From Bacteroidales bacterium (lineage in GTDB: Bacteria; Bacteroidota; Bacteroidia; Bacteroidales; UBA932): a stretch of DNA of 64,000 nucleotides. The position numbers and the translations under genes were made by a program. Positions 51,001-59,090 of this stretch are shown here, one piece after another. How positions within the stretch are numbered: the first letter of the stretch is position 1; each line of letters starts with the position of its first letter. The notes below the pieces were generated by a model, which worked only from the letters and a program-made list of their open reading frames with translations, was not told the origin of the DNA and searched no databases. The stretch is from the NCBI GenBank assembly GCA_017469845.1, contig JAFUFP010000049.1, forward strand, positions 1-64,000. Reading direction: 5' to 3'.

Positions 51001-51077
51001 GCGAATGCCGAAAAAGCTGTCGCCAACAGAAGGACAACACCCAGGATCAGGTGTTTTGTGTGATTGTTTTGGTACAT
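48009..51077 (-). CDS. SusC/RagA-family TonB-dependent receptor
   Basis: A 1022-residue outer-membrane transporter: signal peptide (residues to about 28, ending AFAQ), carboxypeptidase-regulatory-like domain (KGTVVDAAGPVVGATVIERG), TonB-box region (EETVVVGYGVQKKSNVTGAI), plug domain (SVESIEVLKDAASAAIYGSQ) and C-terminal barrel ending NFIFGLNFSF. It imports glycan fragments with TonB energy. I start at the ATG at 51077; the frame upstream opens only from a TTG. First gene of the susC-susD-GH78 unit, with a TAACTTTG promoter upstream. Confidence 0.96.
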   Translation of the reverse strand: MYQNNHTKHLILGVVLLLATAFSAFAQRTIKGTVVDAAGPVVGATVIERGTTNGTSTGLDGTFTLTVGNNSTVEISCIGYGTQTYAAANVPATVTLVEDNEFIEETVVVGYGVQKKSNVTGAIAQVKSEAIENRSNETVGSALQGKLAGVQILNTSGAPGASSSFRIRGFSSTNSSPDPLLIVDGLKVRDIDYLDPESVESIEVLKDAASAAIYGSQAGNGVVLITTKNGSEGNVRVFYNAMVTFQKPLQNIKMMNASQFKTYWQEANVNYTDDLFQNADTNWQDVVFETGIMQRHTVGFQGGNNRFSYYVDATYMDNNGLVTGDYDVNRRVSGQINVSYQVKPWLKVGTTNSIERGYTHTVSSNVVFASTGSAIGGAYYYDPTTPVFYENDSEIPSATGLLQAEAAGFPVWRDDQGRMYGQSLLFNSNLWNPLLMRHVVTSFFFTNQPFETYRFNINGTIYANATLFKEVVFTSRLGYRMGNTYGKGYHPTYWINPSQSMTSPVIMGTSSNNIYYQWENFANWNHTFAGKHDLNVMAGMDFSQTRYESINARANGLTNTAENFRYLQYYLSTASTRVMGGSDYSRYNMSYFTRVGYTYDDRYNVQASFRADAYDSSKLSKKSRWGYFPSVSAGWTISNEGFFKNNIGRNAISFLKLRASWGINGNINSLSDFQYTTAMSLSGQYNMNDTGLITNANPSTILANDNLKWEETRQVDVGLDARFFNDKLTLGVDYYRKVTTNMLQSITAPAVSGASTTYVNRGKVLNSGWEFDATWKQNVTKDFNYSISANLATVHNEVIESPRGPQRAMSGIACLEEGYPAWYIRGYRHKGFNDEGNAIYMTGEELGTDDGRDYLGSGIPDFTYGLTINLKYKNVDFTVFGSGVQGVSRWLGVYRDDLPMMNLPVFMYEGRWTASNKANATYPKPTVVRSTEFPNSDFFVYDASYFKLKQLQLGYTMPKKVLDALHIKGLRVYASAENLLTLTKYKGNDPESQQASYGQNLAVDRISYPSTRNFIFGLNFSF

Positions 51078-51174
51078 GGTTTTGAACAATTGTTGGTTGT
51101 TAGTAATATGGGTGTAAAGTTTTGTCGCTTTTGTGGTGGAAGGTGCGTCTCACGACGGTCTTCCCAAAACGTTA

Positions 51175-51182
51175 CAAAGTTA
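51175..51182 (-). promoter_or_regulatory. -7 element of the susC promoter
   Basis: TAACTTTG on the minus strand (CAAAGTTA on plus), about 97 bp upstream of the susC ATG. The long leader could hold regulatory structure. No clear -33 was found, as expected for an activator-dependent promoter. Confidence 0.6.
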
Positions 51183-51223
51183 AGATTTGCGCACTGCAGT
51201 CGTTTTCAAAATTCTTCCGAAGA

Positions 51224-51256
51224 TTTGTACAATTCTACAAATTTGAACTATCTTTG
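51224..51256 (+). promoter_or_regulatory. Promoter of the hybrid two-component system gene
   Basis: -33 TTTG (51224-51227), 21-bp spacer, -7 TATCTTTG (51249-51256). It is divergent from the susC promoter and leaves a leader of about 70 nt. In that leader AGGGGAA-aa-TTCCCCT (51281-51296) forms an inverted repeat. Confidence 0.7.
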
Positions 51257-51333
51257 AAATCGGAAAAGAAAACGTCCGGGAGGGGAAAATTCCCCTTTTC
51301 GCTGATACTTACTCCAATCCAAACCAAGAGACT

Positions 51334-54300
51334 GTGATCCGACTGTTCCATACCGCTTTTTCCGAGGTGGCGCTTGCGCTTGTCCTTTTGTCTTCGCTTT
51401 GCGGTTGCACCGATTCTTCTGTCGGAAACGACATATCCGTGCGGCAGGGGTATTTTCTTTCGAGTCCTTCAATATCATATTCCGAACCATCCGGAGCCGC
51501 GACAGCTTTCGCAACGGATTCTCTCGGGAGGATTTGGATAGGGAAGGGGGACGGCCTGAGTTGCTACAACGGCTCCTTCTACATGGTCTACGGAAAGGAC
51601 GGGTCCGGTATTTCCTTTCCCGACGCTCATATCCGGGACCTGTTTTTCTCATCCGAAGGAAAGCTCTGGATCGCTGACAACAGCGGACTCCGGTATATGG
51701 AGGACGGGAAAATCACGACGGTTGAATCCGCCGGAAACGCCGTTGTGATGAGGGTGAAGGAAGGCCTTGACGGAAAGATATTCTTCACGACCCTGAAGGG
51801 TATCGGATGCTATGAGATCGGGGGAGAGACGGTTTTTTTCAGCCGCAGCGGCCTTGAGTATACCTCTTTTATAGATATAGCCCCTTCCGGGGAAATATGG
51901 TGTTCGACCCATTTGAGGGAAGTCAACAGCGTGGTTGTGATTTCTCCCGGTATGGAACTCCTGGAGGAGTATCCTCTGGGGAGGTATGCCGAAGTCCGGG
52001 ACCTCCGCATCATGGATGACGGCACCGTCTGGGTGCTGTGCGATACGGGATTGACGGTTTTTGATGCGTCAACCCGAAAGCCTCTTCCAGTTCCTTCGGG
52101 CCTTTCTTCCCTTTTGGAGGGAGAAGATCCCGTTTTCGTCAGGCAGTTCACGGATGACAATGTACTTGTAGGACTGAGGGGAAAAGGCTTTTTCTCCTAT
52201 TCAAGGAGCGCTGACGCCGCCACGAGAATCTTCCCTAATCTCGCCCTTCCGGCGGGATATTACACCTGCGATGTGTCTCCGGACGGGAAAGTCTTTCTGT
52301 CGGACGATGTCGGGCCGTCGATGCGCATATGGTCGCGGAAGGAATTCAGGAACATAATCTCCTCCATCCAGCCGGACTATTATTCCAGCTCCAATGAAAT
52401 CTGCGCGGACGGCTGGGGCAACATCTGGATCGCTAGGGGCAAGTGGCTTCTCGGTTATGACCCTTCTTCCGGAGAAGTGTTCCGGAGGATCCATAACGAC
52501 GAGGGCTTCATTTCCGTGATAAGTGACGGCAAAAACTCCATTTGGGCCAATGTCGGAAGGGAAGCCATAGTAAAGTACCGGATCAGAGGGAAAGAAACGG
52601 AGTATCTGGGGACGAGGAGATTCCCCGACCAGTCGATAAATCGGATTTATGTCTCTTCTGAAGGGATGCTTTGGTTTACCGTCAGCGGCCACGTACGTTC
52701 GATCGACACTTTGAACGGCGATGAGAAAGAATATGATTTGGGACAGCCCTCCAGCATCATACAGGACAGGGGAAACGGACGGATTTATCTTATCGGCCCC
52801 GGAGGACAATATGAGTGCACCGACACTTTGGAAAGTGTTTCGCTCTTTTCCGGTGTAGAAGGAAGGGTTTCATGCCTGGCGACCATATCGGACGGAAGGA
52901 CTTTCATCGGCACGAGGTCGGACGGAATCCAGATAGTCACTCCTTCGGGGGAGGTCTTTCGTGTAGGAAAGGATGAAGGTCTTCCTTCCATGGAAATAAG
53001 GTCCATCATCGAGGACCGCGGCGGCATGATCTGGGTGGCGACTCCGGACCGCATAACGAGGTATGACCCTTCCAACGGGGCGGTACGTTCTTATTCATGT
53101 TCAGGTTTTTCTTCGGCCAGACCTTTTTCCTGGAACCAGGCGTATGTCGGGTCTGACGGGAACGTTTATTTCTGCGGCGAGGGCGGGGTGGCCAAGGTGG
53201 ACACTTCGATGGCAGGTGAGATGGAATCGGAACATTCCGTGAGGATCGAGTATCTGTCCGTCGGCGGTGAAGTCAGAATGCCGGTTCCCCAGTCACTCAC
53301 TCTTTCAAACAAGGAACGCGATCTGAGGTTCGGATTCGCTTCGTATTCCGAAGACGGGCCGACCGAGTCGGTTTATTCATACCGTTTGGAAGGACTCGAT
53401 CGGGATTGGATCTTCTCGGTATCCCCGGAAGTCACATACCCTTCCCTCCAGCCCGGAAGGTATAAGTTCGTCTTACGTTCCGGCATCGCTTGGGAAGGAT
53501 CCGAGGTCGAGACCTCCATTCCGTTCCGGATCAAACCCCATCCGCTCGCTTCTACTCCGGCTCTTTTGCTGTACTTCGCTCTGGCTCTGCTGCTTGCCAT
53601 ACAGCTTGTCAAGTTGTATACTGACCGGAAGATTCACAGGGAACAGCTTTCTGCCGCCAATGAAAGGGAGAAGATGAAGCAGGATGTGATAGACTACCTC
53701 ACCAATGTCGCCCATGAACTGAGGAATCCCCTCACGATGATCTACGGCCCGATAGGCCAATTGTCGGAGGATGACAATGTCCCAGAAGAAGAGCGCGGAA
53801 TGCTGCAGGTGGCGAAGAATGCGGCCTTACGCCTTAAGAACCTGACGGACGAGATCCTCAACATCTCTTCCGACCGTGAGGTCAAGGAGACTTTGAAAGT
53901 CTCCATGACGGACCTTTCCACCCTTGTGAGCGCCCTGGCTGAGAATTACCGCTACGCCTTCAATGAAAAGGGTGTGTCCCTTCAGTCGGATGTTCCCAAG
54001 GGGATAAAAGGATGGGCGGATGAGGACAAGGTCTACAAGATCCTCACGAATCTTCTGTCGAACGCGGTGAAGTATACCCCGGAAGGAGGGAAGGTCGCGG
54101 TCGGTCTGTCTATGGTCGACGACGGCAAGGCCGCCATCTCCGTTTCCGACAACGGTCCCGGAGTCCCGGAAGGGAAGAGGGAAGAGATTTTCGGGAGATT
54201 CGAAAGGGCTGAAGCCGATCAGAGGGTTGAAGGAAGCGGCGTCGGGCTCAATTACGCCAAGGCCCTTTCCGAAGTGCACAAAGGTACCCTAGAGTATTCG

Positions 54301-55242
54301 CCGTCGTCTTCGGGAGGTTCGGTTTTCACTCTCACCGTTCCCGTTTCGGAAGATGCATACACAGAATCGGAAAAGGTTGAGCGTACTTCCTCCAGCGAGA
54401 TCCTTTCGCACGTCATAGATTCCAGAATGGGCGGAGACCCTTCTAGGAAGACCGTCGTGGTGGTGGAGGACAATCCCGAGATAAACCTTTACCTTAAGTA
54501 CCTATTCAGCGGAAAGTACAACGTGATTTCGGATTCTGACGGCAAATCCGCCTTCGATACATTGAAGACCATCATACCCGATCTGGTGGTGAGCGACCTG
54601 ATGATGCCGGGAATGGACGGGATGCAGCTTTGTGCGGCGATAAAGGAGGACGAGAACCTCCGTCATATCCCCGTCATCCTTCTTACCGCCAAGACGGACG
54701 ATGATACCGCTGTCGAGAGTCTTCGTGGAGGGGCGGATGCATTCATCCCGAAACCTTTCGACCCTTCAATTCTTCTGGCTTCCGTGGAAAACCTCATCCG
54801 GAACCGTGAGCGTATGCAGGAAAAAGCCCTCAAGGTGGTTTCCAAGGCTTTGGCTGAAGAAGATTCTCCGGCGAACACTTCGCCCGATTCCTCTTTCAGC
54901 GACCGTGACAGGGAGTTCCTCGGGAAACTTTCCGGCATCATATCGGACAACATCTCCAACGCGAAATTCACTATCGACGATCTGGCGAAACAGTTGTTCA
55001 TGAGCTACAGTTCCCTTTATGCGAGCACGAAGACCCTTACCGGACTTACGCCGATGGCCTTCCTTGTCCGCAACAGGATGACAAAAGCCAAGGAACTCAT
55101 CGAAGAAGGACGTCTTTCGATGACGGAGATAGCCGACAAGGTCGGATACGGATCGTTGTCCCACTTCTCGAGGGAGTTCAAGAAATTCTACGGCGAGAAC
55201 CCCACTTCAATCCAGAAGAAGGGAACGAAAAACGCTGAATGA
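51334..55242 (+). CDS. Hybrid two-component system sensor/regulator (HTCS)
   Basis: A 1302-residue one-protein phosphorelay. After an N-terminal signal (to about 25) there are two beta-propeller blocks of Reg_prop repeats (about 45-640; for example DSLGRIWIGKGDGL), a Y_Y_Y domain (about 650-735), a membrane helix near 746-765 (LLYFALALLLAIQL), the kinase with phospho-accepting His794 in VAHELRNPL and ATPase N/G boxes (DNGPGVPEG, GSGVGLNYAK), a receiver with Asp1088 (VVSDLMMPGMDG) and an AraC DNA-binding domain (about 1195-1300). It senses an oligosaccharide in the periplasm and activates the adjacent susC operon. It starts with GTG. Confidence 0.95.
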   Translation: MIRLFHTAFSEVALALVLLSSLCGCTDSSVGNDISVRQGYFLSSPSISYSEPSGAATAFATDSLGRIWIGKGDGLSCYNGSFYMVYGKDGSGISFPDAHIRDLFFSSEGKLWIADNSGLRYMEDGKITTVESAGNAVVMRVKEGLDGKIFFTTLKGIGCYEIGGETVFFSRSGLEYTSFIDIAPSGEIWCSTHLREVNSVVVISPGMELLEEYPLGRYAEVRDLRIMDDGTVWVLCDTGLTVFDASTRKPLPVPSGLSSLLEGEDPVFVRQFTDDNVLVGLRGKGFFSYSRSADAATRIFPNLALPAGYYTCDVSPDGKVFLSDDVGPSMRIWSRKEFRNIISSIQPDYYSSSNEICADGWGNIWIARGKWLLGYDPSSGEVFRRIHNDEGFISVISDGKNSIWANVGREAIVKYRIRGKETEYLGTRRFPDQSINRIYVSSEGMLWFTVSGHVRSIDTLNGDEKEYDLGQPSSIIQDRGNGRIYLIGPGGQYECTDTLESVSLFSGVEGRVSCLATISDGRTFIGTRSDGIQIVTPSGEVFRVGKDEGLPSMEIRSIIEDRGGMIWVATPDRITRYDPSNGAVRSYSCSGFSSARPFSWNQAYVGSDGNVYFCGEGGVAKVDTSMAGEMESEHSVRIEYLSVGGEVRMPVPQSLTLSNKERDLRFGFASYSEDGPTESVYSYRLEGLDRDWIFSVSPEVTYPSLQPGRYKFVLRSGIAWEGSEVETSIPFRIKPHPLASTPALLLYFALALLLAIQLVKLYTDRKIHREQLSAANEREKMKQDVIDYLTNVAHELRNPLTMIYGPIGQLSEDDNVPEEERGMLQVAKNAALRLKNLTDEILNISSDREVKETLKVSMTDLSTLVSALAENYRYAFNEKGVSLQSDVPKGIKGWADEDKVYKILTNLLSNAVKYTPEGGKVAVGLSMVDDGKAAISVSDNGPGVPEGKREEIFGRFERAEADQRVEGSGVGLNYAKALSEVHKGTLEYSPSSSGGSVFTLTVPVSEDAYTESEKVERTSSSEILSHVIDSRMGGDPSRKTVVVVEDNPEINLYLKYLFSGKYNVISDSDGKSAFDTLKTIIPDLVVSDLMMPGMDGMQLCAAIKEDENLRHIPVILLTAKTDDDTAVESLRGGADAFIPKPFDPSILLASVENLIRNRERMQEKALKVVSKALAEEDSPANTSPDSSFSDRDREFLGKLSGIISDNISNAKFTIDDLAKQLFMSYSSLYASTKTLTGLTPMAFLVRNRMTKAKELIEEGRLSMTEIADKVGYGSLSHFSREFKKFYGENPTSIQKKGTKNAE

Positions 55243-55249
55243 CGGGGAG

Positions 55250-56380
55250 CTATTTCAGTAGACCTTCGATCTTTTCCCAATAGGCGGGGGACAGCTCGAA
55301 ATATGACTTCTGCTCCAGACCGTAGTTGTTCACGAAGCGCATCTCGTCCTGCTTGTCCGCGGTAAGGGCCTGTCCCGCCAATTCCTCCATCCCGAAGGCT
55401 TCCCTGAGGAAAAAGTATTCGTCATCGACGCATATGACGTGGAAGGGACTCTTGGGGGAGATGCCGTCACCGGATGAAGATATGGCATTCAGAAGGGAGC
55501 GGAGTCTGAAAAGGATGCCTTCGTCCTCCTTTCCGAGGGAAACGGAAGCCAAGTAGCAGCCATAAAGGGCCCTTATCGATACGGGATACTCCTCCAGAAC
55601 CGTTTTGAATTCTGTAAGGGCTTCCGAGTATTTCCCTTCAGCGTAGAGATCTTCACCCTTCTTTGTCAGGGAAGATACACCGTCGTACATATGGAGGAAG
55701 GCGCCTGCGTAGTAGATGTCGGAGAGTTCCTTATCCGTAAGGGATGTGTCGGCTCTTTTGAATCTTTCCAGAAGGGCGGAGTATTCACCGGAGCGGGAAA
55801 ATTTCTTCAGGGCGGTGTGGTCAGGGACTATCCTTCCCTCCTGCATCTGTGAAATGGCGGATTGAAGCCCCTCCCTGGCCTGCGCGGCGTAGGATGAAAG
55901 GTCCTCGTCAGTGGATGAAGAGAGCTTGTCGAGGTAGAAAAATGCGCTGTCAAGGTCGCTCTTCAGCACATAAAGGTCCACGTAAAATGGCCATACGCTT
56001 TCTTCGTCGAATCCCTTCGAAATGATTTCCTGCCTGGCCTCGTCGGCCTCGGAGTAAAGACCGGTGTCCATGTAGGCCTCAAGGGACTTGTACAGAAGAA
56101 GATCGTTGTCGGGATATTTGGAGCGCCCCTTTTCCACCCACTCCAGCGCCCTTTCGGCCCAACGGGTATCTTCCGTCAGTTCGTATTTCTTCAGCAGGTA
56201 TCCTGTCCAGGCGCTGTACAGATGGGGAGTTTCCTCACCCCAGGAAGAGAGCATCCGACTCATCGATAGGGTGTCGCCGGAATTTCTCAGTTCCTTGAAC
56301 ATTTCGTACTTCTCGCTTTGGGCGGAAAGCGTCAATGCGAGAGTAACGGCAATAATGAAGGAAAGAAAGCGTTTCATCAT
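55250..56380 (-). CDS. DUF4919-like exported TPR protein
   Basis: A 376-residue protein with a signal peptide (residues 1-20, ending TLSAQ). The middle is TPR-like helical sequence (DTRWAERALEWVEKGRSKYP; KYSEALTEFKTVLEEYPVSI). The C-terminal 110 residues fit DUF4919: YPVSIRALYGCYLASVSLGK, then ISSSGDGISPKSPFHVICVD. Function unknown; probably periplasmic. The stop lies 7 bp from the convergent HTCS stop with no terminator between them. Confidence 0.8.
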   Translation of the reverse strand: MMKRFLSFIIAVTLALTLSAQSEKYEMFKELRNSGDTLSMSRMLSSWGEETPHLYSAWTGYLLKKYELTEDTRWAERALEWVEKGRSKYPDNDLLLYKSLEAYMDTGLYSEADEARQEIISKGFDEESVWPFYVDLYVLKSDLDSAFFYLDKLSSSTDEDLSSYAAQAREGLQSAISQMQEGRIVPDHTALKKFSRSGEYSALLERFKRADTSLTDKELSDIYYAGAFLHMYDGVSSLTKKGEDLYAEGKYSEALTEFKTVLEEYPVSIRALYGCYLASVSLGKEDEGILFRLRSLLNAISSSGDGISPKSPFHVICVDDEYFFLREAFGMEELAGQALTADKQDEMRFVNNYGLEQKSYFELSPAYWEKIEGLLK

Positions 56381-56591
56381 GCGGGAGAGTTTGACACAAT
56401 ATGAGTTTTATGCAAAAAATGTGCTACCGGTTCATTGAAGACGGGACACTCGATAAATATATTTGTGTTAATGAAAAAAGGAGCCCGATTTTGTCATTTT
56501 GTCGAAAATTGCTACCTTGCGGTGTGATTAGGACGTTTTCCCCGTCGTCCTGTCCGTGTACAATTGTGCTAAAACCAAGAAAACAGATCTT

Positions 56592-58286
56592 ATGAACTTA
56601 AAAAGCATGTTGGTGGCCAATACTCTTCTGGGTATGGCCGGAGGTGTCCAGTACCTGGGTCTAAAGAGCGCCACCAAGAATCCTGCCGCTTCTTCCGAAA
56701 AGACACTCCGTTCTATTCTGGAATTCGCCAAGGACACCGTTTACGGCAAAGAACACGATTTCGCGTACATCCTTTCCGCTTCTTCTGACAAGGAACTGTA
56801 CCGCAGATACCAGGAAAAAGTCCCGACTAATGATTACGAGGCTCTCCGCCCCTATGTGGAGCGCCACAAGCACGGCGAAACCGATATCCTTTTCCCCGGT
56901 AAGCCTGTCCTGTACGCCACCACTTCCGGAACCACTTCGGAGCCCAAGTGGATCCCCATCACTGAGAAGTACCTCAAGACCATCTACGGCAAGATGACCA
57001 AGTGTTGGCTCTTCAATTTCATAAAGTGCAAGCCAAAGGTCTTCAGCGGAAAGATCCTTTCTATCGTAGGCAAGGTCATCGAAGGTTACGCTCCTGACGG
57101 AACGGTGTTCGGATCCGTTTCCGGAGTGACCCAGAGGGACTGCCCCGGCTTCGTGAAGGCCCTATACTCAAATCCTCAGTGCGTCTATTCGATAGCGGAC
57201 TACCATGCCAGGTATTACGTTCTGATGAGGATGGCCATCGAGCAGGACATAACCCTCATAGTGACGGCCAACCCTTCGACAATCGTCGAGCTCCAGAACA
57301 ACGTCAACGTCTTCTACGATGAGTACGTCAAAGACATAGAGAACGGAACCCTGAGCGACCGTATCAACATCGATCCCGAAATCCGCAAGGAAATCGAGGC
57401 CTGCCTCAAACCGAATCCCAAAAGGGCGGCCGAACTGCGCGCTCTCAAGGAAAAGTACGGAACGGTACTTCCCAAACACTACTGGCCGAACATCCAGATA
57501 CTCAACACATGGAAGTGCGGAAATACTGCCGTGTATATCGACAAGTTCAAGGACTCATTCCCCGAGACGATGCTCTATCAGGAGTTCGGATACTTCTCCT
57601 CGGAGTGCCGCTTCGGTCTGGTGCTGGACGACACCGTCAATACGGTACTTTTCCCCCATTTCCATTACTACGAGTTCATAAAGGAGGAGGATCTCGACAA
57701 TCCCGATCCCAAATACTATCAGCTCTCCGAACTTGAGCAGGGCAAACGCTACTGTCCTTTCGTCACGACTTTCGCGGGACTGTACCGCTACAACATGAAC
57801 GACCTTCTGGAAGTCGGCCCTTGTTTCGGCAACACTCCTACCGTGCACATGATACAGAAAGTGAACGGTATCGTCACCATCACCGGAGAGAAACTCCACG
57901 AGAGGCAGTTCATCTCGGCGGTGAAGAAGGTGGAAGAGGAGATGGGACTTCCGCTGCGTTTCTTCATCGGATTCGCCGATCTGCAGGCTTCCGCCTACAG
58001 GTGGTATTTCGAGTTCACGGACAATGATTCGGTGACCCAGGAACAGGCCGAGGAGTTCTCAAGGAAGGTTGACGCCCAGCTCATGAAGGACAACGTCGAG
58101 TACAAGACGAAGAGGGATTCCCTCCGACTGAAGGATCCCTTCACTTATCGTCTCGTCAAGGAATCATTCGAGAAGTTCAAGGCCGAGTGCATCGCCGAAG
58201 GCGCCAGGGACGGACAGTTCAAGCTCCAGCTTCTCCTCCAGGACGAGAAACGTCACGAGAAGTTCAAGAAACTTGTGATCAAGTAA
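56592..58286 (+). CDS. GH3-family acyl-adenylating protein
   Basis: A 564-residue protein of the GH3 family (the plant auxin-conjugating group, unrelated to glycoside hydrolase family 3). ATP-binding motifs are visible: TTSGTTSEPKWIPIT near residue 98, QEFGYFSSECRFGL and LYRYNMNDLLEV with GEKLHERQF. Plant members adenylate a carboxylate and join it to an amino acid; the bacterial substrate is unknown. The ATG at 56592 begins a short N-terminal helix. A HAD hydrolase gene starts 19 bp downstream, so the two are probably cotranscribed. Confidence 0.92.
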   Translation: MNLKSMLVANTLLGMAGGVQYLGLKSATKNPAASSEKTLRSILEFAKDTVYGKEHDFAYILSASSDKELYRRYQEKVPTNDYEALRPYVERHKHGETDILFPGKPVLYATTSGTTSEPKWIPITEKYLKTIYGKMTKCWLFNFIKCKPKVFSGKILSIVGKVIEGYAPDGTVFGSVSGVTQRDCPGFVKALYSNPQCVYSIADYHARYYVLMRMAIEQDITLIVTANPSTIVELQNNVNVFYDEYVKDIENGTLSDRINIDPEIRKEIEACLKPNPKRAAELRALKEKYGTVLPKHYWPNIQILNTWKCGNTAVYIDKFKDSFPETMLYQEFGYFSSECRFGLVLDDTVNTVLFPHFHYYEFIKEEDLDNPDPKYYQLSELEQGKRYCPFVTTFAGLYRYNMNDLLEVGPCFGNTPTVHMIQKVNGIVTITGEKLHERQFISAVKKVEEEMGLPLRFFIGFADLQASAYRWYFEFTDNDSVTQEQAEEFSRKVDAQLMKDNVEYKTKRDSLRLKDPFTYRLVKESFEKFKAECIAEGARDGQFKLQLLLQDEKRHEKFKKLVIK

Positions 58287-58305
58287 TTCCTTCCCGGGAC
58301 AGCGC

Positions 58306-58923
58306 ATGACCAAGGCCGTCATATTCGATCTTGACGGGACCCTTTACGACAAGAAGGGTCTCGCCCGGCGCTTGATCATTTCCCAGATACCGTATATGGG
58401 TGTGGGGCTTCTTTCCTCCGAGAGGGAAGCCAGGAAAATCCTTCGAGGAAAGGAATTTCCCGACGGGGAAGCTTTCTACCGGGAGTTCTTCCGCACGATC
58501 GGGAGAGGAAGGGATATCCCTAGGGTCCCCAAGTGGTACAATGACTACTACATGAGCTCGATGGTGAGGATCCTTACCCGTCACTACAACGCTTACCCTT
58601 GGGTCGAAAGGACGATTTTCACCTTGAAGACCAAAGGAATAAAGGTGGCTCTTCTGTCGGATTACGGGAAGGTGGAGGAAAAGCTCTTCGCTTTGGGCCT
58701 CTCTCCGGACCTTTTTGACGGAGGGATATTCGCCGCTCCGGACCTCGGCGGTCTGAAACCTTGTCCCTCTCCATTCCTCAAGGTTGCTTCCTCAATGGGA
58801 GTGGCCCCGGGGGAGACAGTATTTGTCGGAGACAGGGAAGATACCGACGGTGACGGAGCCAGGGCGGCGGGTATGATTTTCATCCCCGCAAACGGTGACA
58901 CCCCTCCGGAAATTCCCCTTTAG
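58306..58923 (+). CDS. HAD-superfamily hydrolase
   Basis: A 205-residue phosphatase-type protein. Motif I is IFDLDGTLYD with nucleophile Asp, motif II is ALLSDYGK, motif III Lys is in GGLKPCPSPF and motif IV is FVGDREDTDGDGARAAG. A helical cap lies between motifs I and II (about 20-100). Substrate unknown. The motifs place it among haloacid-dehalogenase phosphatases similar to phosphoglycolate or 5'-nucleotide phosphatases. Likely cotranscribed with the GH3-family gene. Confidence 0.9.
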   Translation: MTKAVIFDLDGTLYDKKGLARRLIISQIPYMGVGLLSSEREARKILRGKEFPDGEAFYREFFRTIGRGRDIPRVPKWYNDYYMSSMVRILTRHYNAYPWVERTIFTLKTKGIKVALLSDYGKVEEKLFALGLSPDLFDGGIFAAPDLGGLKPCPSPFLKVASSMGVAPGETVFVGDREDTDGDGARAAGMIFIPANGDTPPEIPL

Positions 58924-58949
58924 CGTCTCTTCGCCAAAGAAATCGCTTC

Positions 58950-58983
58950 AAGCCCCTTCGGATATTCTTCCGTCGGGGCTTTT
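58950..58983 (+). terminator. Intrinsic terminator after the HAD gene
   Basis: AAGCCCC (58950-58956) and GGGGCTT (58975-58981) with an inner CGG/CCG pairing, then T-rich sequence. Confidence 0.75.
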
Positions 58984-59008
58984 GTGTTTCTTCTTCGCCT
59001 TCATTCCC

Positions 59009-59039
59009 TTTGCTGGCACTGAAAAATAATGTACTTTTG
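59009..59039 (+). promoter_or_regulatory. murB promoter
   Basis: -33 TTTG (59009-59012), 19-bp spacer, -7 TACTTTTG (59032-59039). It excludes upstream starts and leaves a leader of about 45 nt before the ATG at 59091. Confidence 0.75.
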
Positions 59040-59090
59040 TATATTATTGGTTTCATCGGGGTCAACTTTTCTTCCCGGCAGCCGTTCCTT

